A stretch of 33,393 bases of DNA from Bacteroidaceae bacterium (GTDB lineage: Bacteria; Bacteroidota; Bacteroidia; Bacteroidales; Bacteroidaceae), in NCBI GenBank assembly GCA_017619335.1, contig JAFZSP010000099.1, positions 1 to 33,393 on the forward strand, given 5' to 3'. The translations under genes and the position numbers were made by a program. The first letter of the stretch is position 1. Each line of letters opens with the position of its first letter. This document shows, one piece after another, positions 25,977 through 33,393 of the stretch. The notes under the pieces were generated by a model. That model searched no databases. It saw nothing but the letters and a program-made list of their open reading frames with translations, and was not told the DNA's origin.

Positions 25977-25999
25977 AAAAAGGAGGCTCATGCCTCCTC
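25977..25999 (-). terminator. Rho-independent terminator of the tRNA-Gln operon
   Basis: On the minus strand AGGAGGC pairs with GCCTCCT (25992-25998 with 25981-25987) over a 4-nt loop, followed by a T run (complement of 25977-25981). It begins 9 nt after the last tRNA base. Confidence 0.85.
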
Positions 26000-26007
26000 T
26001 TCTGCTG

Positions 26008-26078
26008 TTGGGCTACCCGGACTCGAACCAGGAAAGGCAGGACCAGAATCTGCAGTGTTACCATTACACCATAGCCCA
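26008..26078 (-). tRNA. tRNA-Gln (anticodon CUG), copy 2
   Basis: Read on the minus strand: acceptor TGGGCTA pairs with TAGCCCA, D arm GTGT/ACAC, anticodon loop TTCTGGT with CTG as anticodon, 4-nt variable region, T arm CCTGG-TTCGAGT-CCGGG, discriminator A, no encoded CCA. The anticodon stem GCAGA/CCTGC has an A-C mismatch next to the loop. All 71 nt are identical to the copy at 26151-26221. The downstream terminator is 9 nt away. Confidence 0.93.
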
Positions 26079-26150
26079 ATCTTTGCGAAAACTCGAGCCG
26101 CCATTCCACAGGCTTGCTCTCTTGGTCGTCAACTCGTCAACTTCTCGTCG

Positions 26151-26221
26151 TTGGGCTACCCGGACTCGAACCAGGAAAGGCAGGACCAGAATCTGCAGTG
26201 TTACCATTACACCATAGCCCA
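26151..26221 (-). tRNA. tRNA-Gln (anticodon CUG), copy 1
   Basis: First gene of the pair on the minus strand, identical over 71 nt to the copy at 26008-26078, with the same A-C mismatch at the loop end of the anticodon stem. A 72-nt spacer separates the two. A full promoter lies at 26261-26292, so both are probably processed from one transcript. It reads CAG codons. Confidence 0.93.
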
Positions 26222-26260
26222 ATCGACATGTTGGCGCCCGCTTTTTCGCGTTTGCGGGTG

Positions 26261-26292
26261 CAAAAGTAGGCGTTTTTCGTGAAACAGACAAA
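26261..26292 (-). promoter_or_regulatory. Full Bacteroidota promoter for the tRNA-Gln pair
   Basis: On the minus strand TTTG (26292-26289), a 20-nt spacer and TACTTTTG (26268-26261) fit the consensus exactly. The first tRNA base is 40 nt downstream of the -7 box. It is divergent from the rsfS promoter. Confidence 0.8.
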
Positions 26293-26352
26293 CTTTTCCC
26301 TAAAAAAATGTAATTTTACACCTTTTTTTCTTATAATTTGGGGAAAAGGTAG

Positions 26353-26360
26353 TATCTTTG
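26353..26360 (+). promoter_or_regulatory. Bacteroidota -7 box for rsfS-ftsH-cdsA
   Basis: TATCTTTG followed by TGCCCC, 20 nt before the rsfS ATG. A TTTG at 26337-26340 is too close to act as the -33 element. Confidence 0.65.
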
Positions 26361-26380
26361 TGCCCCGAAAACGCACACTT

Positions 26381-26743
26381 ATGAATCAAATAACGGAAAA
26401 TATCATCGACCAGATTCAGGCCGGCATGGAGGAAAAGAAAGGACGAGACATCGTCATCGTGGACCTCTCGGGCATCACTGATGTGATCTGCCAGGCCTTT
26501 GTCATCTGCACAGGCAATTCACCCAGTCATGTTCAGGCGCTCACCGATTCGGTGGAGGAGTTCGCCCGCACCAAAGCTCATGCCCGTCCCACGGCCATCG
26601 ACGGTCTCCGCAACGCGCAGTGGGTGGCTATGGACTATGGAGATGTCATCGTTCACATTTTTTTACGTGAAGCGCGCGAGTTTTATGATCTGGAACACCT
26701 CTGGGCCGACGCTTTGCTCACTGAAATCCCCAATTTAGACTGA
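26381..26743 (+). CDS. rsfS: Ribosomal silencing factor RsfS
   Basis: A 120-aa protein of the RsfS/Iojap (DUF143) family, which binds L14 (uL14) on the large subunit and blocks joining of the subunits when nutrients are scarce. Typical phrases are DIVIVDLSGITDVICQAFVICTGNSPSHVQAL, NAQWVAMDYGDVIVHIF and REFYDLEHLWADA. The frame stays open upstream to 26279, past its own -7 box, so the ATG at 26381 (MNQITENI) is the likely start; the product then has the family's normal length. It is 4 nt from ftsH. Confidence 0.93.
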   Translation: MNQITENIIDQIQAGMEEKKGRDIVIVDLSGITDVICQAFVICTGNSPSHVQALTDSVEEFARTKAHARPTAIDGLRNAQWVAMDYGDVIVHIFLREAREFYDLEHLWADALLTEIPNLD

Positions 26744-26747
26744 AGTC

Positions 26748-28808
26748 ATGGAAGTCAATGACCCCAACAACAATACCGCTCCAAACAGCGGCAGTAATGC
26801 CCCTGTCGGCAGCAATAACCACGGAAAGAACAAGAAACCGCGTTTCAACTTCACGTGGGTCTATATCGTCATAGCCATCGCCTTGGGTTATCTCTTCTTT
26901 GCAGGAGGAGACCTGGATCAGAACGGCACGTCCAAGAGTGTGACCTATACTGTCTTCAAACAGTATGTGGAGCAGGGCTATGCCAACAAGATTGTGGCCA
27001 ACAAGGACGATGGCACGGTGAAGATGTTTGTGAAACCTGAGCACATCCGTGATGTCTTCCAGCAGGGCGTCACACAGACCGGTAAGCAACCCTTCGTGCA
27101 GGCAGAGTTTCCCTCTGCAGACAAGTTGGACGAGTTCGTCACCTCCCAGCAGGAACTGGGCAACTTCAAGGGCGAGCTCAGTTACAAGCGCAGCAACGAT
27201 GGGTTCATGCAGATATTCTGGAACCTCTTTCCTCTGTTGTTTATCATCGTGGTGTGGATGCTCATCATGCGGCGCATGGGGAGTGGCGGCGGTTTGTCTG
27301 GGATGGGAAGCATCTTCAACGTAGGCCGCTCGCGCGCGCAATTAGTAGAAAAAGGTGGTGAAAATGAGTCCAAGGTCACATTCAAGGATGTGGCTGGACA
27401 GGCTTCTGCCAAGCAGGAAGTCCAGGAAATCGTGGAGTTCCTGAAGAACCCGAAGAAGTTCACAGACCTGGGCGGCAAGATTCCCAAGGGTGCCCTTCTT
27501 GTGGGACCTCCGGGAACAGGTAAGACACTGCTGGCCAAGGCCGTAGCCGGCGAGGCAGATGTCCCGTTCTTCTCCATGAGCGGTTCCGACTTCGTGGAAA
27601 TGTTTGTTGGCGTGGGAGCCAGCCGTGTGCGTGACCTCTTCCGTCAGGCCAAGGAGAAAGCCCCCTGTATCATCTTCATCGATGAAATCGACGCTGTGGG
27701 TCGTGCCCGTGCCCGCAATGCCATGATGGGAGGTAATGATGAACGTGAATCCACGCTCAATCAGTTGCTTACAGAGATGGATGGCTTCGGCACCAACAGT
27801 GGTGTCATCATCATGGCCGCCACCAACCGTGCTGATATCCTGGACAAGGCACTGCTGCGTGCGGGACGCTTTGACCGTCAGATTCATGTGGATCTCCCCG
27901 ACTTGAACGAGCGCAAGGCTGTCTTCAAGGTTCACCTGAAACCCCTCAAGGTGGATGCCTCTTTGGATGTTGATCTCTTGGCTCGCCAGACACCAGGCTT
28001 CAGCGGTGCAGACATCGCCAACGTCTGTAACGAAGCAGCCCTCATCGCAGCCCGTCACGGCAAGCAGGCCGTCACGAAGGAGGACTTCCTCTCCGCCGTT
28101 GACCGCATCGTGGGCGGTTTGGAGAAGAAGACCAAGGTGATGACCGAGGAGGAGAAGCGCACCATCGCTCTCCACGAGGCCGGTCACGCCACTATTTCCT
28201 GGAATCTCCAGTATGCCAATCCTTTAATTAAGGTCACCATTGTCCCGCGTGGCAGCGCCTTGGGTGCCGCCTGGTACCTGCCCGAGGAGCGACAGATTAC
28301 CACGCGCGAACAGATGTTGGACGAGATGTGTGCCACCCTCGGAGGCCGTGCTGCCGAAGAACTCTTCACGGGGCACATCAGCAGCGGTGCCATGAACGAC
28401 CTGGAGCGTGTCACCAAGCAGGCCTACGGCATGATAGCCTATATGGGTATGAGTGAAGCTCTTCCCAACCTCTGTTATTACGACAATAGTGAATACTCCT
28501 GGCAGCGTCCCTACAGCGAGGCCACCGCAGAGCTTATCGACAAGGAAGTCAAGAAGATGATAGCCGAACAGTACGAGCGTGCCAAGCAGCTTCTTCTGGA
28601 AAAGCGTGAAGGTCACAATGCCCTGGCCGACCTCCTTGTGGAGCGCGAAGTCATCTATGCTGAGGATGTGGAGAATATCTTCGGCAAGCGTCCCTGGACC
28701 AGCCGCACAGAGGAACTGCTGACAAAACAGGAGGAAGAAGATAATCCGGACACTCCTGATAATCCGGATTCTCCGGACAATTCGTCATTCAATACCACTG
28801 CCCTATGA
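26748..28808 (+). CDS. ftsH: ATP-dependent zinc metalloprotease FtsH
   Basis: A 686-aa membrane AAA+ protease that degrades membrane and short-lived regulatory proteins. Order: Asn/Gly-rich cytosolic N terminus, membrane helix (about 35-53), periplasmic domain, second helix ([19 protein letters not shown], about 155-173), AAA+ module with Walker A GPPGTGKT (Lys259), Walker [12 protein letters not shown], the pore loop with MFVG, SRH region [20 protein letters not shown], then the protease domain with zinc motif HEAGH (476-480). The C-terminal tail is acidic and repetitive ([13 protein letters not shown]). Lies between rsfS (4-nt gap) and cdsA (4-nt overlap). Confidence 0.97.
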   Translation: MEVNDPNNNTAPNSGSNAPVGSNNHGKNKKPRFNFTWVYIVIAIALGYLFFAGGDLDQNGTSKSVTYTVFKQYVEQGYANKIVANKDDGTVKMFVKPEHIRDVFQQGVTQTGKQPFVQAEFPSADKLDEFVTSQQELGNFKGELSYKRSNDGFMQIFWNLFPLLFIIVVWMLIMRRMGSGGGLSGMGSIFNVGRSRAQLVEKGGENESKVTFKDVAGQASAKQEVQEIVEFLKNPKKFTDLGGKIPKGALLVGPPGTGKTLLAKAVAGEADVPFFSMSGSDFVEMFVGVGASRVRDLFRQAKEKAPCIIFIDEIDAVGRARARNAMMGGNDERESTLNQLLTEMDGFGTNSGVIIMAATNRADILDKALLRAGRFDRQIHVDLPDLNERKAVFKVHLKPLKVDASLDVDLLARQTPGFSGADIANVCNEAALIAARHGKQAVTKEDFLSAVDRIVGGLEKKTKVMTEEEKRTIALHEAGHATISWNLQYANPLIKVTIVPRGSALGAAWYLPEERQITTREQMLDEMCATLGGRAAEELFTGHISSGAMNDLERVTKQAYGMIAYMGMSEALPNLCYYDNSEYSWQRPYSEATAELIDKEVKKMIAEQYERAKQLLLEKREGHNALADLLVEREVIYAEDVENIFGKRPWTSRTEELLTKQEEEDNPDTPDNPDSPDNSSFNTTAL

Positions 28809-29653
28809 AGAATCTTCTTATCCGCTCTCTCACAGGCATCCTGTTCGTCGTCATTATGGTGGGCGGCATACTCTATTCCCCCTTCACCTGCGGTCTTCTG
28901 TTCATGGTCATTACCGTGCTGACCATCTGGGAATTCACCGGTCTGGTGAACACCCGTAATGACGTCCTTGTTCCGCGTCTCATCTCCACCACTGCCGGTT
29001 GGGTCTTTTACGTTGCCTTCTTCACCTATGCAATGGGTGCCGCTCAGTCGGGACTCCTTTTTGCACTGTGGTGGCTGAACATCGCCTATATCCTCATCGC
29101 CGAGCTGTATATGAAGCGTGAAAATCCCCTGAACAACTGGGCTTTCGCCCTGATGTCACAGCTGTACATTGCCTTGCCGTTTTCCCTGCTCTCACTGCTG
29201 CTTTTCCGCCCCGATTTCGTGGAAGTCAGCTCTCTGGGCTCTCGCGCGGGCGCGTACCTTATATTATCTATATTCATTTTCCTCTGGTGTTCTGACTCCG
29301 GGGCCTACTGCTGCGGCTCGCTCTTCGGTCGTCACAAGCTGTTCCCCAGCGTGTCTCCCGGCAAGACGTGGGAAGGCTCTGTGGGCGGAGGCATCGTGAC
29401 GGTGGCTGTCTCCCAGCTGCTGGCGGTCTATCTGCCTGTTCTCACGCCCCTGCAGTGGGCTGGTTTCGCGCTGATTGTCGTGGTCTTCGGCACCTGGGGC
29501 GACTTGATAGAAAGCCTGTTCAAGCGTCGTCTCGGCGTGAAAGACAGCGGTCACATTCTGCCCGGTCACGGCGGTATGATGGACCGTTTTGACAGTAGCT
29601 TGCTTGCGATTCCAGCCAGCATTGCCTACTTGTATGCCTTGTCTGTACTCTGA
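28805..29653 (+). CDS. cdsA: Phosphatidate cytidylyltransferase (CDP-diglyceride synthase)
   Basis: A 282-aa polytopic membrane enzyme that makes CDP-diacylglycerol from phosphatidate and CTP, the branch point of phospholipid synthesis. It has about seven or eight membrane helices and the complete C-terminal family signature from SLFKRRLGVKDSGHILPGHG to GGMMDRFDS, preceded by SPGKTWEGSVGG. The ATG overlaps the ftsH stop by 4 bp, so translation is probably coupled. Co-transcription with the next gene (79-nt gap without a TAnnTTTG box or terminator) is possible. Confidence 0.95.
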   Translation: MKNLLIRSLTGILFVVIMVGGILYSPFTCGLLFMVITVLTIWEFTGLVNTRNDVLVPRLISTTAGWVFYVAFFTYAMGAAQSGLLFALWWLNIAYILIAELYMKRENPLNNWAFALMSQLYIALPFSLLSLLLFRPDFVEVSSLGSRAGAYLILSIFIFLWCSDSGAYCCGSLFGRHKLFPSVSPGKTWEGSVGGGIVTVAVSQLLAVYLPVLTPLQWAGFALIVVVFGTWGDLIESLFKRRLGVKDSGHILPGHGGMMDRFDSSLLAIPASIAYLYALSVL

Positions 29654-29732
29654 ATAAACGTTAAATCCACACTCATCCGTTAAACGCAAACACATAACGC
29701 TGGTCAATTAAAGAAAAAAAGACTAAGCAACA

Positions 29733-32732
29733 ATGAAACACATCTACTCTCTACTCCTCGCGCTGTGCTTAACCACAGCCGCCAGCGCACAGAAAGCCAC
29801 CATCAGTGGCACCGTTGTGGATCATGACGGCGAACCAATGCCCGGGGCTACTGTTGTCATCATGAACCCAGACAGCACACAAGTTACAGGCCAATCCACC
29901 GCCAACGACGGTTCCTTCAAGATACAGACAAAGGTTGGAGATTACATCCTTCGAGCCTCCTTCATCGGGTACAAGACCGTCTTCCGCAACATTTCCCTCA
30001 CCAAGCAGAATCGCTCCCTCCTTCTTGGAGAGATTGTCCTTCAGGACAACGCCAAGATGATGAAGGACGCTTTGGTCACCGCTGCTGCTGCACAGGTGGA
30101 GATGAAGGCCGACACTTTTATCTATAACGCCGATGCCTTCCGCATCCCTGCCGGCTCCAATTTCGAGGCCCTGCTGAAGAAGTTCCCTGGCGCAGAGATT
30201 ACCGAGGAAGGAACCATCAAGATCAACGGCAAGGAAGTGAAGAAGATCCTTGTCAACAAGAAGGAATTCTTTGGCGATGACACCAAAACCACCCTCAAGA
30301 ACTTGCAAGCCAACATGGTAAGTCAGGTCAAGGCCTATGACCGTCAGAGTGACTATACCCGCGTCACAGGTATTGATGACGGTGAGGAAGAGACCGTGCT
30401 GGACCTGACCATCAAGAAAGGTATGGGCGAGGGCTGGCGTCTTAACCTTGATGCTGGCTACGGCACAGAGAACCGCTACCGCGAGAGCCTGAATCTCACA
30501 CGCTTCATGGAGACCTGGCGCGTGGCCGTCTTCGGCAATGCCAACAACACGGGCGACCGCGGTTGGGGCGGCTTCGGAGGCTGGGGCGGCGGTGGTCTCA
30601 CTGCCACCAAGATGACAGGTGCCGACTTCGCCTGGATGAACAACAAGGAAGAGGGAGAGGCTGGCTTCATGGAAATCGGAGGTAACATCCGTTACAACCA
30701 TTCCTCTACGGATAACCTCACCCGTTCCAACTCCCAGACTTTCGTCACAAGTGCGGTGTCACAGTACGTTAACAACCTCAGCCAGAGCTATGGCAGCAAC
30801 TCCGGTGTCAACGCCGACCTTCGTGTGGAATGGCAGCCCGACTCCATGACGAACATCCAGTTCCGCCCGCGCTTCTCCTATAGTGATAACAACAGCGAGA
30901 GCCGCAGCGCTGATGTCACCTTCAACGATGACCCCTACGCTGCTGGAATGACCAAGCCGCTGGAGGAGTACTCTTTCTTCAATGACACGGACAGCATCCG
31001 CGTCAATGCCAACTCCCGCAACAGCTTTAGTAACAATAAAAACCGCGATGTCAACGGTTGGTTGCAGATCAACCGCCGTCTGGCAAAACCTGGACGCAAC
31101 ATCACCGTTGACTTGGGCGGAGGCATCAGCAACAGCGACGGTAATTCAAACAGCCGTAGTCTCATCCATTACTATAAAAAGGAGATGGATCTGACCTTCA
31201 ACAACCAGCGCAACACCTCGCCCTCCGAGAGTTGGAACTGGCGTGCACGCCTCTCCTATAGCGAACCCATCTTCAAGGGAGCCAACATTCAGTTCAGCTA
31301 TCAGTTCCAGCGCCGCTTCTCCGACAGCGACCGCAGCCTCTACTCCAACGTTCTGAACCTGATGTCCAATCAGTTCGGAGGAATGACAGACCAGCAAATC
31401 GCCACTGCACTCTACCAAGGATACCTCGATGGCGTGGATACGCTCCAGCTGACCAAAGACCTTCATAACAGCCAGTATGCCAAGTACAACGAGTACAACC
31501 ACGATGCCAGCGTCATGTTCCGCTACCAACTGGGTGACTTCCGCCTCAATGCAGGTGTGAGCCTCCAGCCCCAGCGCACCCACATGATTTATCAGAAGAA
31601 CGGCAAGGACTTCGATATCACCCGTGACGTCTTCAACTGGGCTCCCCGCGTGGATCTGCGTTGGAAAATCAGCAACACCAGCCAGTGGCGACTCCGTTAT
31701 AACGGCCGCATGAGCCAGCCCTCGATGACCAACCTGCTGGATGTGGAGGACAACAGTGACCCCCTCAACATCTCATTAGGTAACCCGAATCTGAAGCCCT
31801 CGTGGACCAATAATTTCAACACCTTCTACAACAACTACATCCCTGAACGTCAGATGGGATGGAACCTGGGTGCCGGCTTCAACCAGACCAACAACAGCAT
31901 CAGTACCGCCACCACCTATGACACCGAGACTGGTGTGCGAACCACCCGTCCCGAAAACATCAATGGTAACTGGAATACATGGGTCTGGGCAGGCTTCAAC
32001 ACCGCCTTGGGTGCCAAGAAGTTCTGGAACTTCTCCACCAATGTCAACCTCAACTACAACAATTCAGTGGGTTACATGCAGCAGACTGGCAGCCTCAACT
32101 CCGTCAAGAGTACCACCAAGCGTCTCACCGTGGGCGACAACATCCGTCTCAATTACCGTTACGACTGGGGCGAGACAGGCTATGGTATAGACTTCGGCCT
32201 CAATGGCGGCTTTGACTACAGCCATGCCCGCAACGACATTCAGACTACAGCCAACCTGGACACCTGGAGCTTCAACTATGGCGGAAACTTCATGCTCAAC
32301 CTCCCATGGGGAATGACCTTCAGCACAGACCTCACAGAACAGGCTCGCCGTGGTTACAACGATTCTTCCATGAACACCGATGAACTCATCTGGAACCTTC
32401 AGCTCCAGCAGGGATTCTTCCGTGACCGCAGCCTCAATGTGTCATTGGAATGGTATGACGTTCTCGGCCAGCGCAGCAACATCAGCCGCAGCATCTCTGC
32501 CACCCAGCGCCGCGATTCCGAAACCAATGCCATCTACTCCTACGGCATGATTCGCGTCATCTACAACCTCAACCTCATGGGTAGCCGCGAGGCTCGAAGG
32601 GAGTTTGGTGACTTCCCCGGTGGCGGTCCATTCGGTGAAGGTGGTAACCGCGGTGGCAATCGTAGCGGCGGTCGTTCTGTCAACGTCCGCGTAGGAGGCG
32701 GCTTCGGAGGCCCCGGCGGTGGACGTCGTTAA
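29733..32732 (+). CDS. TonB-dependent-receptor-like outer membrane beta-barrel protein with CarboxypepD-reg domain
   Basis: A 999-aa outer-membrane protein. Signal peptide (MKHIYSLLLALCLTTAASAQ), then a carboxypeptidase-D regulatory-like domain (about 21-105: ATISGTVVDHDGEPMPGATV, FIGYKTVFRNISL), a plug-like segment (about 110-230: FRIPAGSNFEALLKKFPGAE, INGKEVKKILVNKKEF), then a long barrel rich in Asn, Tyr, Arg and Trp of the OMP_b-brl type. Two Gly-rich stretches stand out: WGGFGGWGGGG near 272-284 and an Arg/Gly/Asn tail after about residue 960, so the chain does not end in an aromatic barrel strand. There is no SusD partner and no clear substrate. It starts 79 nt after cdsA. Confidence 0.88.
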   Translation: MKHIYSLLLALCLTTAASAQKATISGTVVDHDGEPMPGATVVIMNPDSTQVTGQSTANDGSFKIQTKVGDYILRASFIGYKTVFRNISLTKQNRSLLLGEIVLQDNAKMMKDALVTAAAAQVEMKADTFIYNADAFRIPAGSNFEALLKKFPGAEITEEGTIKINGKEVKKILVNKKEFFGDDTKTTLKNLQANMVSQVKAYDRQSDYTRVTGIDDGEEETVLDLTIKKGMGEGWRLNLDAGYGTENRYRESLNLTRFMETWRVAVFGNANNTGDRGWGGFGGWGGGGLTATKMTGADFAWMNNKEEGEAGFMEIGGNIRYNHSSTDNLTRSNSQTFVTSAVSQYVNNLSQSYGSNSGVNADLRVEWQPDSMTNIQFRPRFSYSDNNSESRSADVTFNDDPYAAGMTKPLEEYSFFNDTDSIRVNANSRNSFSNNKNRDVNGWLQINRRLAKPGRNITVDLGGGISNSDGNSNSRSLIHYYKKEMDLTFNNQRNTSPSESWNWRARLSYSEPIFKGANIQFSYQFQRRFSDSDRSLYSNVLNLMSNQFGGMTDQQIATALYQGYLDGVDTLQLTKDLHNSQYAKYNEYNHDASVMFRYQLGDFRLNAGVSLQPQRTHMIYQKNGKDFDITRDVFNWAPRVDLRWKISNTSQWRLRYNGRMSQPSMTNLLDVEDNSDPLNISLGNPNLKPSWTNNFNTFYNNYIPERQMGWNLGAGFNQTNNSISTATTYDTETGVRTTRPENINGNWNTWVWAGFNTALGAKKFWNFSTNVNLNYNNSVGYMQQTGSLNSVKSTTKRLTVGDNIRLNYRYDWGETGYGIDFGLNGGFDYSHARNDIQTTANLDTWSFNYGGNFMLNLPWGMTFSTDLTEQARRGYNDSSMNTDELIWNLQLQQGFFRDRSLNVSLEWYDVLGQRSNISRSISATQRRDSETNAIYSYGMIRVIYNLNLMGSREARREFGDFPGGGPFGEGGNRGGNRSGGRSVNVRVGGGFGGPGGGRR

Positions 32733-32757
32733 ATCTGTCATCCAATCGTTTTTCAGC

Positions 32758-32823
32758 AAGCGTTTAGTGTCTCGCCTTGTCCGACCCCTGTTGGATAAGG
32801 CGAGACACTGGCTTCAAACGCTT
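32758..32823. repeat. Long hairpin (25 bp) after the outer-membrane protein gene
   Basis: An inner 17-bp stem, 32766-32782 with 32793-32809 (one G-T wobble), has a 10-nt loop; an outer 8-bp stem AAGCGTTT (32758-32765) pairs with AAACGCTT (32816-32823) with a 6-nt bulge on the 3' side. It starts 25 nt after the stop codon at 32732. No T tract follows, so it may be a terminator of unusual form or an mRNA 3'-end stabiliser. Confidence 0.75.
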
Positions 32824-32854
32824 CCGCGTCCAGCCCCTAATGTGTTTGCGTCTA

Positions 32855-32916
32855 TACGCTCTGCCACTTTCGTCCTTACGCTTGGGCACTTTCGCTTATA
32901 CGCTTGGCCACTTTCG
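32855..32916. repeat. Three tandem copies of a 22-bp unit
   Basis: Copies begin at 32855, 32877 and 32899, an exact 22-bp period. The first 18 bases read TACGCTCTGCCACTTTCG, TACGCTTGGGCACTTTCG and TACGCTTGGCCACTTTCG. The 4-base remainder varies. Two helical turns between copies would place them on one face of the DNA. No gene covers them. Confidence 0.8.
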
Positions 32917-32953
32917 CCCATTGTCTCCTGTCGTTGCGCCCATTGTCATGGGC

Positions 32954-33063
32954 AAAAAAAATTTTTTTTGTTTGAAAAACACTACACTCTACACTAAACA
33001 AACTGCCCAGTTGAGGGGGGCGAGTGTAGAGTGTAGTGTTTTTCAAAGAAAAAAATTTTTTTT
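32954..33063. repeat. 110-bp near-perfect palindrome with A8T8 ends
   Basis: A perfect 25-bp stem, 32971-32995 with 33023-33047 (AGTGTAGAGTGTAGTG in the right arm), is extended outward, after a G-G mismatch, by A8T8 (32954-32969) opposite A7T8 (33049-33063). The 27-nt loop contains its own small hairpin AACT-GCCC-AGTT (33001-33012). A separate 6-bp hairpin GCCCAT-TGTC-ATGGGC abuts it at 32938-32953. It stands between the outer-membrane protein gene and the promoter at 33115. On the plus strand the stem ends in T8, so it could be a terminator; the long A/T tracts also predict curved DNA. Confidence 0.85.
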
Positions 33064-33114
33064 CATAGAATGCATTTTTTGGGCAAAAAAGCACCAACAT
33101 ATCATTATTATTTG

Positions 33115-33122
33115 TACCTTTG
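33115..33122 (+). promoter_or_regulatory. Bacteroidota -7 box for the last gene
   Basis: TACCTTTG followed by CACCG, 85 nt before the ATG at 33208. The leader between (33123-33207) is strongly A-rich. No TTTG box at the standard distance. Confidence 0.65.
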
Positions 33123-33207
33123 CACCGAAAAACAAACGAAACCACCAAAAAGAAACCTCAAAAAGGAATATATAATCAATCTCCAAAGTAAACAAAAACA
33201 TACCATA

Positions 33208-33393
33208 ATGAAAAAACTGCTACCCTTCACCCTTGCTGCCATCTGGGGGCTCTGCACCTGCCTGTCCCTCTCTGCCGCAAACATCGATGAGGCCACCGCC
33301 CGTCAACGTGCCGCTGCTTTCCTGCAGCACCGCACCACCGCCCTTCATCAGCGCTCCGCCACCCCCTCTTCCCACCCCGGCACCCCCTCCTCC
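33208..33393 (+). CDS. 5' end of a secreted protein, probably a C10-family (streptopain-like) cysteine protease precursor (partial)
   Basis: Only the first 62 residues are present; the frame runs off the right edge. It begins MKKLLPFTLAAIWGLCTCLS with a signal peptide ending near LSAA, followed by NIDEATARQRAAAFLQHR, which resembles the start of the propeptide (Spi-like inhibitor domain) of Bacteroidales C10 proteases. A Ser/Pro/His-rich stretch follows. The catalytic domain is outside the window, so the family call is inference. The frame has no in-window stop. Confidence 0.55.
   Translation, partial: MKKLLPFTLAAIWGLCTCLSLSAANIDEATARQRAAAFLQHRTTALHQRSATPSSHPGTPSS

Noticed and set aside
29769..30701. 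310-aa open frame opposite the receptor gene
   Set aside because: Antisense shadow in GC-rich DNA; a low-complexity product with no recognisable domain.
32719..33175. Open frames of 92, 132 and 90 aa in the last intergenic region
   Set aside because: They run through the hairpin, the 22-bp tandem repeat and the A8T8 palindrome; composition follows the repeats and no signal supports translation.

Overview
The window reads as chromosomal DNA of a moderately GC-rich member of the Bacteroidales, most likely Prevotellaceae (Prevotella/Segatella-like). The evidence is consistent: intergenic regions carry the Bacteroidota promoter -7 box TAnnTTTG (usually TACCTTTG), three times with a perfect TTTG box 20 nt upstream; the gene families (smalltalk microprotein, DUF4292, DUF5683, OMP_b-brl/CarboxypepD-reg receptor, probable C10 protease) are typical of the phylum; and the gene orders rsfS-ftsH-cdsA and parA-parB-DUF5683-lytic transglycosylase-rel are phylum-typical as far as I recall. 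Genus assignment is inference.

Layout. 1-887: the 3' end of an unknown gene, about 500 bp of hairpin-rich non-coding repeats, a 35-aa smalltalk microprotein, another copy of the repeat palindrome, and a terminator. 888-2720 (-): ABC exporter half-transporter. 2917-6974 (+): mutA-mutB, adenosylcobalamin-dependent methylmalonyl-CoA mutase (succinate/propionate pathway), from a consensus promoter and closed by a terminator. 7250-8386 (+): unrecognised lipoprotein. 8529-12961 (-): operon dut, TPR lipoprotein, DUF4292 lipoprotein, EnvC-like murein hydrolase activator, an envelope-maintenance set. 13149-16646 (-): alaS followed 3 nt later by a voltage-gated-type cation channel. 16864-17211 (+): MerR regulator divergent from alaS. 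17227-23317 (-): parA-parB-DUF5683-MltD-like transglycosylase-Rel (p)ppGpp enzyme, joining chromosome segregation, wall remodelling and stringent response. 23458-23922 (+): tadA. 24012-25109 (+): unknown outer-membrane protein whose 3' end overlaps birA (-). 26008-26221 (-): two identical tRNA-Gln(CUG) genes with their own promoter and terminator. 26381-29653 (+): rsfS-ftsH-cdsA. 29733-32732 (+): large CarboxypepD-reg/outer-membrane beta-barrel protein. 32733-33207: a 475-bp gap holding a 25-bp-stem hairpin, a 22-bp tandem repeat, a 110-bp palindrome and a promoter. 33208-end (+): start of a secreted protein resembling a C10 (streptopain-type) protease precursor.

Most of the window is core housekeeping DNA; no integrase, transposase, CRISPR array or recognisable defence system is visible. 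The least explained parts are the repeat-rich ends (123-616 and 32733-33207), the pair of related hairpin terminators in convergent gaps, the duplicated Cys motif in MutA, and the channel with an atypical selectivity filter. Several genes have in-frame extensions upstream of their promoters; I placed starts downstream of the -7 box and at signal peptides or family-typical N termini.
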